Assembly: GCA_016946835.1 (NCBI GenBank)
Contig: JACVTC010000164.1
Coordinates: forward strand, 277,501-300,000
Origin: Neocallimastix lanati (nom. inval.)
Taxonomy: Eukaryota > Neocallimastigomycota > Neocallimastigomycetes > Neocallimastigales > Neocallimastigaceae
Length of the DNA stretch: 22,500 nucleotides
Direction: 5' to 3'
Positions 10,585 to 19,407 of the stretch are shown in pieces. Position numbers and translations under genes: made by a program. Below the pieces are notes generated by a model. That model saw only the letters and a list, made by a program, of their open reading frames with translations, searched no databases and had not been told where the DNA came from. Positions within the stretch are counted from its first letter, which is position 1. The number at the start of each line of letters is the position of its first letter.

Positions 10585-13500
10585 ATGGATAATATCGTTG
10601 AAATTAAGAAAATATTAAATTCATTATCGAATGAAAATGAAAATGTCAATATAAATAAATTTATTTTATTTTTAGATATTAATAAGGATTTATTTAATAT
10701 AAATGATTTAAATACAACCGAATTTGATTTGCTAACTTATAGTATTAATAATGGTTGTCCCATTGAATTAATTGAATACATTTTGAATAATTGTGAAAAA
10801 TATAAACTTAATTTAAATTACGAAACTAAACGTGGTGATATTCCTTTATTTATTACCTTTTTAAAAGCAATTCCTAAGCAATCCAAAGTTAGTGATTCTT
10901 TTTTTTTCATTAAACGTTATATTGAAATATTTGATTTATTGCAAATAAGAGGAGCTGATATTAATTTTTGTAATAGAAAAGGAGAAAATTTATTAATATA
11001 TATTTATAATAATAATTTGTTAAATAGTAATATATTTAAATTTTTATATAATAAGAAAATTCAAATTAATTATTTCTTTGATAGATTATATGCAGCATTT
11101 GCTGAATATGACAATGATGATAGAAATATAAATAATGAAATAAAGGGAAGAGATAAAGCGTTACATCGTGTAAATTTTGATAAATATTTGAAATTTGCTA
11201 TGAACGAATATATTATATTTACTCAAAAATTTGTATTGAATTTATTACAAATTTCAAAGAATAAAACGAAATTATCAGATAAAGAGTTAAAGCAATTACA
11301 TAAAGAAAGTGTCATTGATACTTGTGTTAAAATTCCATTTGATTATTTATATGATCTAGTAGATAATAAACAGTATGAAACAATTGATAAATTATTAAAA
11401 CATAAAATAAAAATATATTATAATAATCATTCAAAAACATTCAAGAAATGTTTTAATTCAAAGGTATTTAAATATTTGCTGCAGTTTGATGCTTCAGCTA
11501 ATATATATAATAAACATTTTTATTCGAAAGATTTTATAAGAGCTTGTATTAATAAGGAAGAATATGAATCAATAGATTTTTATATTAATCAAGGTGTTGA
11601 TATTGATGATTATGACAAATATGATCATTATTCTAAAACTATATTTGTTGAAGAATGTCGAAAATCATGTTTTAAATCAATAAAGTATTTAACAGAACAT
11701 GGTGCTGATATTAACATTAAGGAAAATTTTGATGGCACTTCTGGATTAAGATATACACTCTATAATCAAGAAATTGCAAAATATTTAATTAATCATGGGG
11801 CTAATTTTTTTAATGATTATTTTAATTATTTATCTGAAATTAGGGATTCAAATTACGAATTTTATGAATATTTAATTGAGTATGGTGCAAATATATATGA
11901 TGAACTTAAATTATTTTCATTGAATTATCCAAAAATAAAATTTTTAATCGATTATACTACTTATTTTAATGATAAAGATTTTTGTATTCCTATTAGTTAT
12001 TACATTTTGTCTGGAAATATAGAAATAATAAAGTATATTTTAAAAAAATGTGAAAACCCAAATATAATTGATTTTAATAATGTAACTCCATTTTATAATG
12101 CTTGTATAATGGGTGATATTGAATTTGCAAAATTTTTACTTAATCAAGGTGCAGATATAAATATAGATCCTGAAAATGATAATCCAATATTGTTAAAAGT
12201 ATGTGAAAATAAGAATTTTGAAATGATAAAATTTTTAATTGAAAATGGAATAGACATAAATAAAACAGAGTATTATGGAAAATCTGCTTTAGTTTATGCA
12301 TTCCCTGATATGAAAATTGTAGAGTATCTAGTGGAACATGGTATTAATGTTAATAAGGCAGATACATATGGCGTTACTCCATTAATGATTGCATGTTCCA
12401 AAGGCTATACCGAAATCGTTAGATATTTAGTTGAAAATCATGCATTAATTGACATTAAAAGTCATAATGGGGAAACTCCATTAAAAAATGCTATGAATAG
12501 TGGTCACTGGGAAATTGTTGATATATTAGAAAAATATGTTAATTATATATATAATGATAATAGGATCATTGAAACCTCATTATTATTAAAAGATAGTAAT
12601 TTTAATTTATTAACTATTCAAAATTTAATAATGAATGGATTTGATATAAATGAAGTAGATAATAAAGGAAATACCATTTTAATGAAAGCATGCTCTCGAG
12701 ATAATATTGAAATTGTTAAATTCTTAACAGAATATGGTGCTGATATTAATAAAATAAATAATTATGGATATACAGCATTGATGTTTGCGTGCAAAAATAA
12801 TCATTTTGAAATTGTTAAATTTCTTGTCGATCATAATTCAAATATTAATAATAAAACATTTTTAGGTATTACTGAATTGATGATGAGTTGTAAACAAGGT
12901 AATTTTGAAATTACAGACTATTTAATAAATCATGGTGCAGATATTAATATGATTAGTATTCATGGTTATACTGCATTAATGTATGCGTGTAAAAGTGATA
13001 ATTTTGATATCGTTAAGTTATTAATAGAACATAATACTAAGGTTAATATTACTAATAATTTTGGCTATTCTGCTTTAATGTATGCATGCGATCATCATGA
13101 TATTGGGAATATTAAATATTTAGTTGAACATGGTGGAAATATTAATAATGCTTCTAAAGGGGGTTTAAATATTTTAATGATTGGATGTGAAAAAAATAAT
13201 TTCGATGTTGTAAAATATGCCATTGAACAAGGTATTAATATCAATAAAACTGATAAATATCATAGTTCAGCTTTAATATACTCATGTAATAATAGAAATT
13301 ATAAAATTGCAAAATATTTAATTGAAAATGATGCAGAGGTTAATCAAGTTGATAAATCAGGAAATTCAGTATTTTTATTAGCATGTAAAGAAAATAATTT
13401 AGAATTTTTAAAATATCTAGTTGATCATGGTGCAAAAATTAATATTTCAAATAATTTAGGAAACAATGGATTAATTATTGCTTGTGAAAATAATAATACT

Positions 13501-16500
13501 GAGATAATAAAATACTTAATTGATCTAGGCATTGATGTAAATCATCAAAATAAAAAAGGACATACTGGATTAACTATAGCATGTGAACAAAATAATATAG
13601 AAATTGTTAGATATTTATTGGAACACGGTATAAATACCAATCAACATGGCTCTACCAAGAATAATTATAATGCTTTGGCTATTGCATGTAAAAACTATAG
13701 TTTAGAAATAATCAAATATTTAATTAATTATGGAGCAGATATAGATGGTTTTTATTATAATTATAAAGAAACAATACTAATGAAGGCATGTCAAAGAAAT
13801 CGATTAGAAATTGTAAAATATTTAGTAGAACATGGTGCAGATATTGATAAAAAAAGTAAAATTGGAAATACAGCTTTAATCTATGCATGTGAAAATAATA
13901 ATTTTGAAATAATTAAATATTTAATTGAAAGCAATTGTAATATTAATATTTGCAATAAATTAGGAATTAATGCAGTGACAAAATCATGTATGAATGGAAA
14001 TTCAGAAATATTTAAATATTTAATTGAATCTGGAGGAAGTATTACTATAAATGATAAATTTGGAACAACACTTCTTATGTTAGCATGTCAATATGGAAAT
14101 ATTGAAATGGTTCAATGTTTAATAGAACATGGAATAGAAATTAATTCGGTTGATGCAAAGAAACAAACGGCATTAATGTTTGCATGTCAAAAAGGAAATT
14201 ATGAAGTTGTTAAATATTTGATAGAACAAGGAGCAGATATTAATATCATCAGTAAATATGGAGTCACAGCTTTAGGATGTAGTTGTGAAATTGGAAATTC
14301 CGATATTGTTAAATTATTGATTGAGCATCAAAGTATTATCAATATTCATGGCAAATATGGAGAAACGGAATTAATTAAAGGATGTAAAAGTAATTCATTT
14401 TTAGTAGTTAAATATTTAATCGAAAATGGAGCTGATATTAATGATAAAGATAATTGTGGACGTACAGGATTAATGTATGCCTGCTCTAATGGAAATATTG
14501 AAATTGTTAAATATTTAGTAGAACATGGTTCAGATATTCAAATTTGTGATGATTATGGATATCAAGCGTTATTATATTCTTGTAAAAATAAGAATGGTGA
14601 TAAAAGTATTGAATTAATAGAATATTTAGTAAATTCTGGACTAGACATTAATGGTCACTCCAAAAATAAAACAACAGGATTTATGTTAGCCTGTGATAAT
14701 GAAGAATATGAAATTGTTAAATATTTTCTTAAATTTAAAGTTGATATGAATTATCGGGATATTAAAGGTAGAACTGCGTTAATGAGATGTCTTTCTAACG
14801 AACAATATGAAATGAGTTTATTTTTAATTGAAAATAATGCTGATCTTCATATTTATGATATATTTCAAAAATCTGGGTTAGACTATGCTTTAGGAAGTAA
14901 AAACGAAAAGATTCATAATTATTTAATTAGGAAAAATTTAATATTTAATAATCAAGATTTCTATATTATTCCAGGATTAATTAATGCATGTAAAAATAAT
15001 AACTTAAAATTGGTAGAATATTTAATCGAGCACGGAGCAAATATAAATATTACGGATCGCTTTCTGAGAACTCCTTTAATGTATGCTTGTAGAAATATCA
15101 ATGTAAAAATGATAAAATATCTTATAGATCATGGAGCTGATATTAATATGACTGATGACTATGATAATAACGCTCTTCATATTTTGCTTGATGTACGAGA
15201 TAATTATAATTTTATAAATAGAGAAGCCAATGAATATAATGATTATACTATTGATGAAGAAAAACACAAAGATATTTATAAAGCAGCAAGATATTTAGTT
15301 GAAAATGGTATTGATATTAACAAGACTACTAATTGTCAATTAACGGCATTAATGTTCGCATGTAAGATTAATGATATGAAAGTTGTTAAATATTTAGTAA
15401 CATATGGTGCTGATATTAATATTATAAATTATCAAGATTCAAATGCATTAATGATTGCCTGTGAAAATAATAATTATATCATTGTTGAATATCTTATAAA
15501 TAATGGATCTGTCTTGAATAGTATTGATTCAAATAGAAAAACGGCATTAATATATGCTTGTGAAAATAATAATATTGAAATCGTAAAACTTTTAATTGAA
15601 CATGGTGCAAATGTTGACGGTGATGATCTAGTACCATTGCAATTTGCTTTTAACAATAAAAATTTTGATATTATTAAATACTTAATTGAGCATAATGCCA
15701 ACATTAATACTCTTGATGATCCAAAATATCTCATATTAGATTCATTTTACAACTATCAAAATATAGAAATTGCAAAATATTTAATAGAACATGGTATTGA
15801 TATTGATAAAGTAAATGAAGATCAATCTACAGCATTAATGTATGCATGTGAAAATAATGAATTAGATATAGTTAAATATTTAGTTCAACATAATGCCAAT
15901 GTAAATCATACTAATAAATATGGTAAATCATCATTAATATTAGCAAGTCAATATGGATACTTTGAAATAGTAAAATATTTAGTTCAGAATAAAGCAGATA
16001 TCAATATTCGTGATATAAATAATTATTCGGCGTTGATTTATGCATATAAAAATTCACATATTGATATTGTAAGATATTTAATAAAAAATAATAAAAATTG
16101 TGAGAAAAGTTATGACGAATATCAAATTTATATTATTCCATATTCATCTTTTAATGTTTTCCTATGTTCATATATTATAAAAAATGCTACTGAAATAGTT
16201 AATACAGAAAAATCAGAAATGATTGTATTAATTAAAGTCAGTAAAGAAGATCATCTTAAATTTAAATATTATCTTGAGGGAAGCAATAAAAAAAATATTA
16301 ATGAAATAATAGAAAAATGGGATGAGACTATTCTTATTAAATGCTGCATGAGGAATCAGTTGGAATTTGTTAAGTATATTATTAAAAATCCAATGAATAT
16401 TGATATAAATAAATATGATGTATATGGTAGATCAGCATTGTCAGTTTCATGCGGAAAAGGAAATTATGAAATTGTAAAAATTTTGATTGAAAGTGGCGTA

Positions 16501-17220
16501 CAACCAAATAAGTGTAATAGAAATGGTTATTCATCTTTAATGACTGCTTGTCGCTATGGCCATTTAGATATAGTAAAATATTTAATTTCACATGGTGCTG
16601 ATTTTAAGTTATATAATAAATTAGGGGAATCAGCTTTATCAATAGCCTATAAAAGCCATCATTATAATATTTTAAAATATTTTATTGATAATAACATTAT
16701 TTTACCAGAAGATGAAAAAATATTAAGTTCAGTATGTATGTTTCTTTGTGATGAAAATCAATATAATATATTTAAATATATTATTAATAATGGTGCTTCT
16801 GTAAATTCAATTGGTAATTATGGAAGTTCCGCATTAATGAAAGCTTGTGAGAAAGGTCATTTAATGAAAGTAAAATATTTAATTTTAAAAGGAGCAAATG
16901 TTAATTATCAAAATGATTTAAAAGATACACCATTAATATATGCATGCGAACAAGGAAATATTGATATTGTTGAGTATCTGATTGATCACGGTGCATCAAT
17001 TAGTATGTATAATAAATATCAAGATAATGCTTTAATGGCGGCCTATGACCATGGTCATGCTAATATTATTAAATATTTAGTATCAAAAGGTGCAGATATA
17101 AATGTTACTGATAATAATTATAAGACAATTACTATGAAAGCATCTAAACAAAATAATATTGTTTTTTTAAAATATTTAATTCAAAACAATAAAACTTTGA
17201 TTGCCAATAAAGGCATATAA
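10585..17220 (+). CDS. Giant ankyrin-repeat protein, single 2211-codon exon
   Basis: Ankyrin repeats form elongated protein-binding scaffolds; the partner and role are unknown. The frame runs unbroken from ATG at 10585 to TAA at 17220. Residues 1-280 are charged, Asn/Lys-rich and not clearly repetitive. About 280-500 holds some six degenerate repeats (for example YLTEHGADINI). From about residue 500 to the end I count 51 consecutive units of about 33 residues with the pattern TALMYAC..NN.EIVKYLIEHGADIN....G. A few are expanded (about 1545, the LDVRDNYNF unit) or decayed (about 1850-1880). Roughly 36 of the 51 have Cys where the usual ankyrin consensus has Ala (L-M-x-A-C). No signal peptide, membrane helix, kinase, F-box or other domain was recognised, so a cytosolic or nuclear scaffold is the simplest reading. 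Every neighbouring cellular gene has introns; this one has none. Large ankyrin proteins of this style are, to my knowledge, common in gut fungi. Confidence 0.93.
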   Translation: MDNIVEIKKILNSLSNENENVNINKFILFLDINKDLFNINDLNTTEFDLLTYSINNGCPIELIEYILNNCEKYKLNLNYETKRGDIPLFITFLKAIPKQSKVSDSFFFIKRYIEIFDLLQIRGADINFCNRKGENLLIYIYNNNLLNSNIFKFLYNKKIQINYFFDRLYAAFAEYDNDDRNINNEIKGRDKALHRVNFDKYLKFAMNEYIIFTQKFVLNLLQISKNKTKLSDKELKQLHKESVIDTCVKIPFDYLYDLVDNKQYETIDKLLKHKIKIYYNNHSKTFKKCFNSKVFKYLLQFDASANIYNKHFYSKDFIRACINKEEYESIDFYINQGVDIDDYDKYDHYSKTIFVEECRKSCFKSIKYLTEHGADINIKENFDGTSGLRYTLYNQEIAKYLINHGANFFNDYFNYLSEIRDSNYEFYEYLIEYGANIYDELKLFSLNYPKIKFLIDYTTYFNDKDFCIPISYYILSGNIEIIKYILKKCENPNIIDFNNVTPFYNACIMGDIEFAKFLLNQGADINIDPENDNPILLKVCENKNFEMIKFLIENGIDINKTEYYGKSALVYAFPDMKIVEYLVEHGINVNKADTYGVTPLMIACSKGYTEIVRYLVENHALIDIKSHNGETPLKNAMNSGHWEIVDILEKYVNYIYNDNRIIETSLLLKDSNFNLLTIQNLIMNGFDINEVDNKGNTILMKACSRDNIEIVKFLTEYGADINKINNYGYTALMFACKNNHFEIVKFLVDHNSNINNKTFLGITELMMSCKQGNFEITDYLINHGADINMISIHGYTALMYACKSDNFDIVKLLIEHNTKVNITNNFGYSALMYACDHHDIGNIKYLVEHGGNINNASKGGLNILMIGCEKNNFDVVKYAIEQGININKTDKYHSSALIYSCNNRNYKIAKYLIENDAEVNQVDKSGNSVFLLACKENNLEFLKYLVDHGAKINISNNLGNNGLIIACENNNTEIIKYLIDLGIDVNHQNKKGHTGLTIACEQNNIEIVRYLLEHGINTNQHGSTKNNYNALAIACKNYSLEIIKYLINYGADIDGFYYNYKETILMKACQRNRLEIVKYLVEHGADIDKKSKIGNTALIYACENNNFEIIKYLIESNCNINICNKLGINAVTKSCMNGNSEIFKYLIESGGSITINDKFGTTLLMLACQYGNIEMVQCLIEHGIEINSVDAKKQTALMFACQKGNYEVVKYLIEQGADINIISKYGVTALGCSCEIGNSDIVKLLIEHQSIINIHGKYGETELIKGCKSNSFLVVKYLIENGADINDKDNCGRTGLMYACSNGNIEIVKYLVEHGSDIQICDDYGYQALLYSCKNKNGDKSIELIEYLVNSGLDINGHSKNKTTGFMLACDNEEYEIVKYFLKFKVDMNYRDIKGRTALMRCLSNEQYEMSLFLIENNADLHIYDIFQKSGLDYALGSKNEKIHNYLIRKNLIFNNQDFYIIPGLINACKNNNLKLVEYLIEHGANINITDRFLRTPLMYACRNINVKMIKYLIDHGADINMTDDYDNNALHILLDVRDNYNFINREANEYNDYTIDEEKHKDIYKAARYLVENGIDINKTTNCQLTALMFACKINDMKVVKYLVTYGADINIINYQDSNALMIACENNNYIIVEYLINNGSVLNSIDSNRKTALIYACENNNIEIVKLLIEHGANVDGDDLVPLQFAFNNKNFDIIKYLIEHNANINTLDDPKYLILDSFYNYQNIEIAKYLIEHGIDIDKVNEDQSTALMYACENNELDIVKYLVQHNANVNHTNKYGKSSLILASQYGYFEIVKYLVQNKADINIRDINNYSALIYAYKNSHIDIVRYLIKNNKNCEKSYDEYQIYIIPYSSFNVFLCSYIIKNATEIVNTEKSEMIVLIKVSKEDHLKFKYYLEGSNKKNINEIIEKWDETILIKCCMRNQLEFVKYIIKNPMNIDINKYDVYGRSALSVSCGKGNYEIVKILIESGVQPNKCNRNGYSSLMTACRYGHLDIVKYLISHGADFKLYNKLGESALSIAYKSHHYNILKYFIDNNIILPEDEKILSSVCMFLCDENQYNIFKYIINNGASVNSIGNYGSSALMKACEKGHLMKVKYLILKGANVNYQNDLKDTPLIYACEQGNIDIVEYLIDHGASISMYNKYQDNALMAAYDHGHANIIKYLVSKGADINVTDNNYKTITMKASKQNNIVFLKYLIQNNKTLIANKGI

Positions 17221-17230
17221 ATTGGCAATC
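17199..17230 (+). other. Hairpin placing the ankyrin stop codon in its loop
   Basis: GATTGCCAAT (17199-17208) and ATTGGCAATC (17221-17230) are exact reverse complements separated by 12 nt. The last codons and the TAA stop fall in the loop. It is GC-richer than its surroundings. It could be a termination or 3'-end RNA structure; chance is less likely given the composition but not excluded. Confidence 0.7.
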
Positions 17231-17253
17231 TTTTTAACAAAATAATACCTTCC

Positions 17254-17256
17254 TTT

Positions 17257-17293
<37 letters not shown>
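17254..17293. repeat. T10-A30 tract
   Basis: Ten T bases followed directly by thirty A bases, 34 bp after the ankyrin stop codon. The T10/A10 part is a perfect palindrome. It may lie in the 3' UTR. Confidence 0.9.
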
Positions 17294-17296
<3 letters not shown>

Positions 17297-17578
17297 TTTT
17301 TTATATATTAAAAAATAAATTATTTAAATAATTATTTATTATTTATATTTAATTTTTTTCAATTATATATTTAAATATTTATTATTTATTGTTATTATTT
17401 AATTATTTATTATAGATAAATTAATATGAATTATTCAGTCTTTTTTAGTCTTTTTCGTTACAATTAAGAGAATATTTAGAACATTTAATTTTTTTAATAA
17501 CACATTTATATTTATATATATAATTGTATTAAAAAATATTAATTTTATGGTGCTAAATTACAAAAATACAAAAGTCAC

Positions 17579-17666
17579 TTTCCAAAATGCAACACCGAAA
17601 TAATGTGTGTCATTTCGAAAATTTTTATTACATAAATTTGTATTTTGTTGTAATGCATTTCGGAAA
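17579..17666. repeat. Nested inverted-repeat island built on CGAAATG-like words
   Basis: The outer arms TTTCCAAAATGCAACAC (17579-17595) and GTTGTAATGCATTTCGGAAA (17647-17666) pair with one mismatch and a two-base gap. Inside, CGAAAT (17596-17601) pairs with ATTTCG (17612-17617). Four related words alternate in orientation. The CpG content stands out against the AT background. It may be a decayed MITE. Confidence 0.6.
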
Positions 17667-17947
17667 ACATGGCGTATTATAATGTAATAAATAAATAAAT
17701 GAATAAATAAATTATAAATGAATAAATAAATTTTTAAATGATAATAAAAATAAGAATTAAAAATTAAAACAGTAAGAGTTGAATAATTGATCCTATTAAA
17801 ATAATTAATTATTTGCATAGTAATATTTATAATATTTGATCAATAAGAATCAATTATTATTAAAATATAATAATAACAATTAGAATTTTAATAAAATAAT
17901 AAAAAAAATCTTTTATTGAATTTAATAACATAATTAATTTTGAAAAG

Positions 17948-18160
17948 TATATTGATATTAATAAAATTTATAATAATATAATATTGATATTGATATTAAT
18001 AAAATTTATAATATAATATTGATATTGTTATTGATATTAATAAAATTTTTAATTATATAATATTGATATTGATATTAATAAAATTTTTAATTATATAATA
18101 TTGATATTGATATTAATAAAATTTATAATTATATAATATTGATATTGATATTAATAAAAC
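17948..18160. repeat. 38-bp minisatellite, about five copies
   Basis: The unit ATATTGATATTGATATTAA followed by TAAAATTTTTAATTATATA repeats about five times. The last three copies are nearly identical at an exact 38-bp period; the first two differ in length (a missing GATATT, an extra GTTATT). Confidence 0.85.
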
Positions 18161-18340
18161 TTTAACTAGTATCAAATAAATTGGTTTTAGTTATAAATTA
18201 CTTAATAATAATAACTAAAAGATAATATCTTTTAAGATTATTAAATAAACACAATAGGTAAATAAATTTGTATTTTTCTAGCATTTTTTTAAATTTGTAA
18301 CGAAATCTTCATGGTAGACTCGGGGTTGACACTTAGATAT

Positions 18341-18387
18341 TTAAAATCAAGCAGGGGGGGACGGGTATTACCCTGCTTTGATTTTAA
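18341..18387. other. GC-rich stem-loop inside the putative LTR
   Basis: Arm TTAAAATCAAGCAGGG (18341-18356) pairs with CCCTGCTTTGATTTTAA (18371-18387) with a single bulged base. The loop holds the rest of a seven-G run and ACGGGTATTA. A competing short hairpin, GGGTA-T-TACCC (18363-18373), shares the CCC. In element orientation this would lie near the LTR's 3' (U5) end, that is, in the 5' leader of the transcript. Confidence 0.8.
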
Positions 18388-18557
18388 AAAAAAATAATTC
18401 TTTATTAAAAATTTTTTATTTTTTTTTATTAATATAAAAGTTTTTTTTTTTTTTATTTAAAGTACACACATTTAATTTTTAAGAAATTGTTACAATATTT
18501 ATATTTTTTTATAAATTTAAAGTATAATTAATTGTTTATAATTTAAGTAATTTTATA

Positions 18558-18589
18558 GAATTATTGAATTAATTTTATATCAATAATTC
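18558..18589. repeat. Short perfect inverted repeat in the putative LTR
   Basis: GAATTATTGA (18558-18567) and TCAATAATTC (18580-18589) are exact reverse complements around a 12-nt spacer. Confidence 0.6.
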
Positions 18590-18670
18590 ATTTTTGTTTT
18601 AATTTTTATAAATATAATAATATAATATTCAAATATAATTTAATTAAAAATAATTATAAAATAAATATAT

Positions 18671-18694
18671 AGAAAATAGTTTTTACTATTTTCT
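18671..18694. repeat. Short perfect hairpin in the putative LTR
   Basis: AGAAAATAGT (18671-18680) and ACTATTTTCT (18685-18694) pair exactly around a TTTT loop. Confidence 0.6.
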
Positions 18695-19336
18695 TTGATA
18701 TTTTTAAGTTAAATAAATTGTTTTTAAAGATTAATATAATAAATTTAATAATCTTTAATTATTTTAAATAATACTTGTAATTATTTTCAAAATAAAATAA
18801 AATTTTTATAATATTTAATTAATAAATTTGATAATATTTAAATAATAATTTTTATAATAAGTAAAAATTTTTAATAATAATTTTTAATAATAAATTTAAT
18901 TAATAATCTTAATAATTTTATAATAATATTTAATAGTTATAATAAATAAATTTTTATAATAATATTTAATAATTTTAATAATTTTATAATATTAATAATT
19001 TATAATAATTTTTAGAATAATATTTAATTAATAATTTTAATAATTTTATAATAATTTTTATAATAATATTTAATTAATAGTTTTAATAATTTAGTATCTT
19101 AAAAGTATAATTTTAATATTTACAATTGTATTTTAATATATACATATATTTAATAATATAACAATAAAGTAATTAATTAAAATTTATTTACATTATTTAC
19201 AAGTGTAAATTAATTTATATCAAAATAAATTAAATTTACAATGAGGTTTAGGTTATGAAGAATATAGGAAAGTACAATTTAGTAAAGAATTATTAATAAT
19301 AAAATAAAGGTTATTAATTCATTCTTTACCATGATG

Positions 19337-19344
19337 CCCCCTCT
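19337..19344 (-). promoter_or_regulatory. Polypurine tract (plus-strand primer site of the retrotransposon)
   Basis: AGAGGGGG on the minus strand, preceded by TTTT, lies 10 bases after the TAG that should end pol and just before the putative LTR. Such a T-then-purine block is the usual plus-strand DNA primer site of Ty3/gypsy elements. Confidence 0.75.
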
Positions 19345-19407
19345 AAAACTCAAGCTACATCGAAGCTGAGTTATACTTGACTATATTCTTCAAATGAACA
19401 TTCCTAT

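Larger units (their letters stand above)
17221..18311. other. Spacer between the ankyrin gene and the retrotransposon LTR
   Basis: Contains a T10-A30 tract (17254-17293), a nested inverted-repeat island (17579-17666), short TAAA repeats with GAATAAATAAAT duplicated near 17699-17732, and a 38-bp minisatellite (17948-18160). I see no gene. Confidence 0.7.
18312..19331 (-). repeat. Putative 3' LTR
   Basis: Read on the minus strand it begins TGGTAAAG (19331) and ends AGTCTACCA (18312), giving TG..CA ends inside a short terminal inverted repeat (TCATGGTA at 18309-18316 against TACCATGA at 19327-19334). It starts five bases after the polypurine tract. The interior is nearly all A/T except a GC-rich hairpin near its end. 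The length of 1020 bp is plausible, but without the 5' copy the ends are not proven. Confidence 0.5.

Noticed and set aside
15076-16591. Three antisense frames (15076-15267, 15474-15734, 16382-16591)
   Set aside because: They lie inside the ankyrin gene and mirror its repeat codons.
17558-17818. 86-codon minus-strand frame over the inverted-repeat island
   Set aside because: It has no family resemblance, is half low complexity, and overlaps repeats.
18312-18332. Possible plus-strand primer-binding site (TGG followed by TAGACTCGGGG, after a CA)
   Set aside because: A CA|TGG junction would suit a 5' LTR of a plus-strand element, but no plus-strand coding region follows and the implied tRNA end has no normal T-loop. 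The LTR end of the minus-strand element explains it better.
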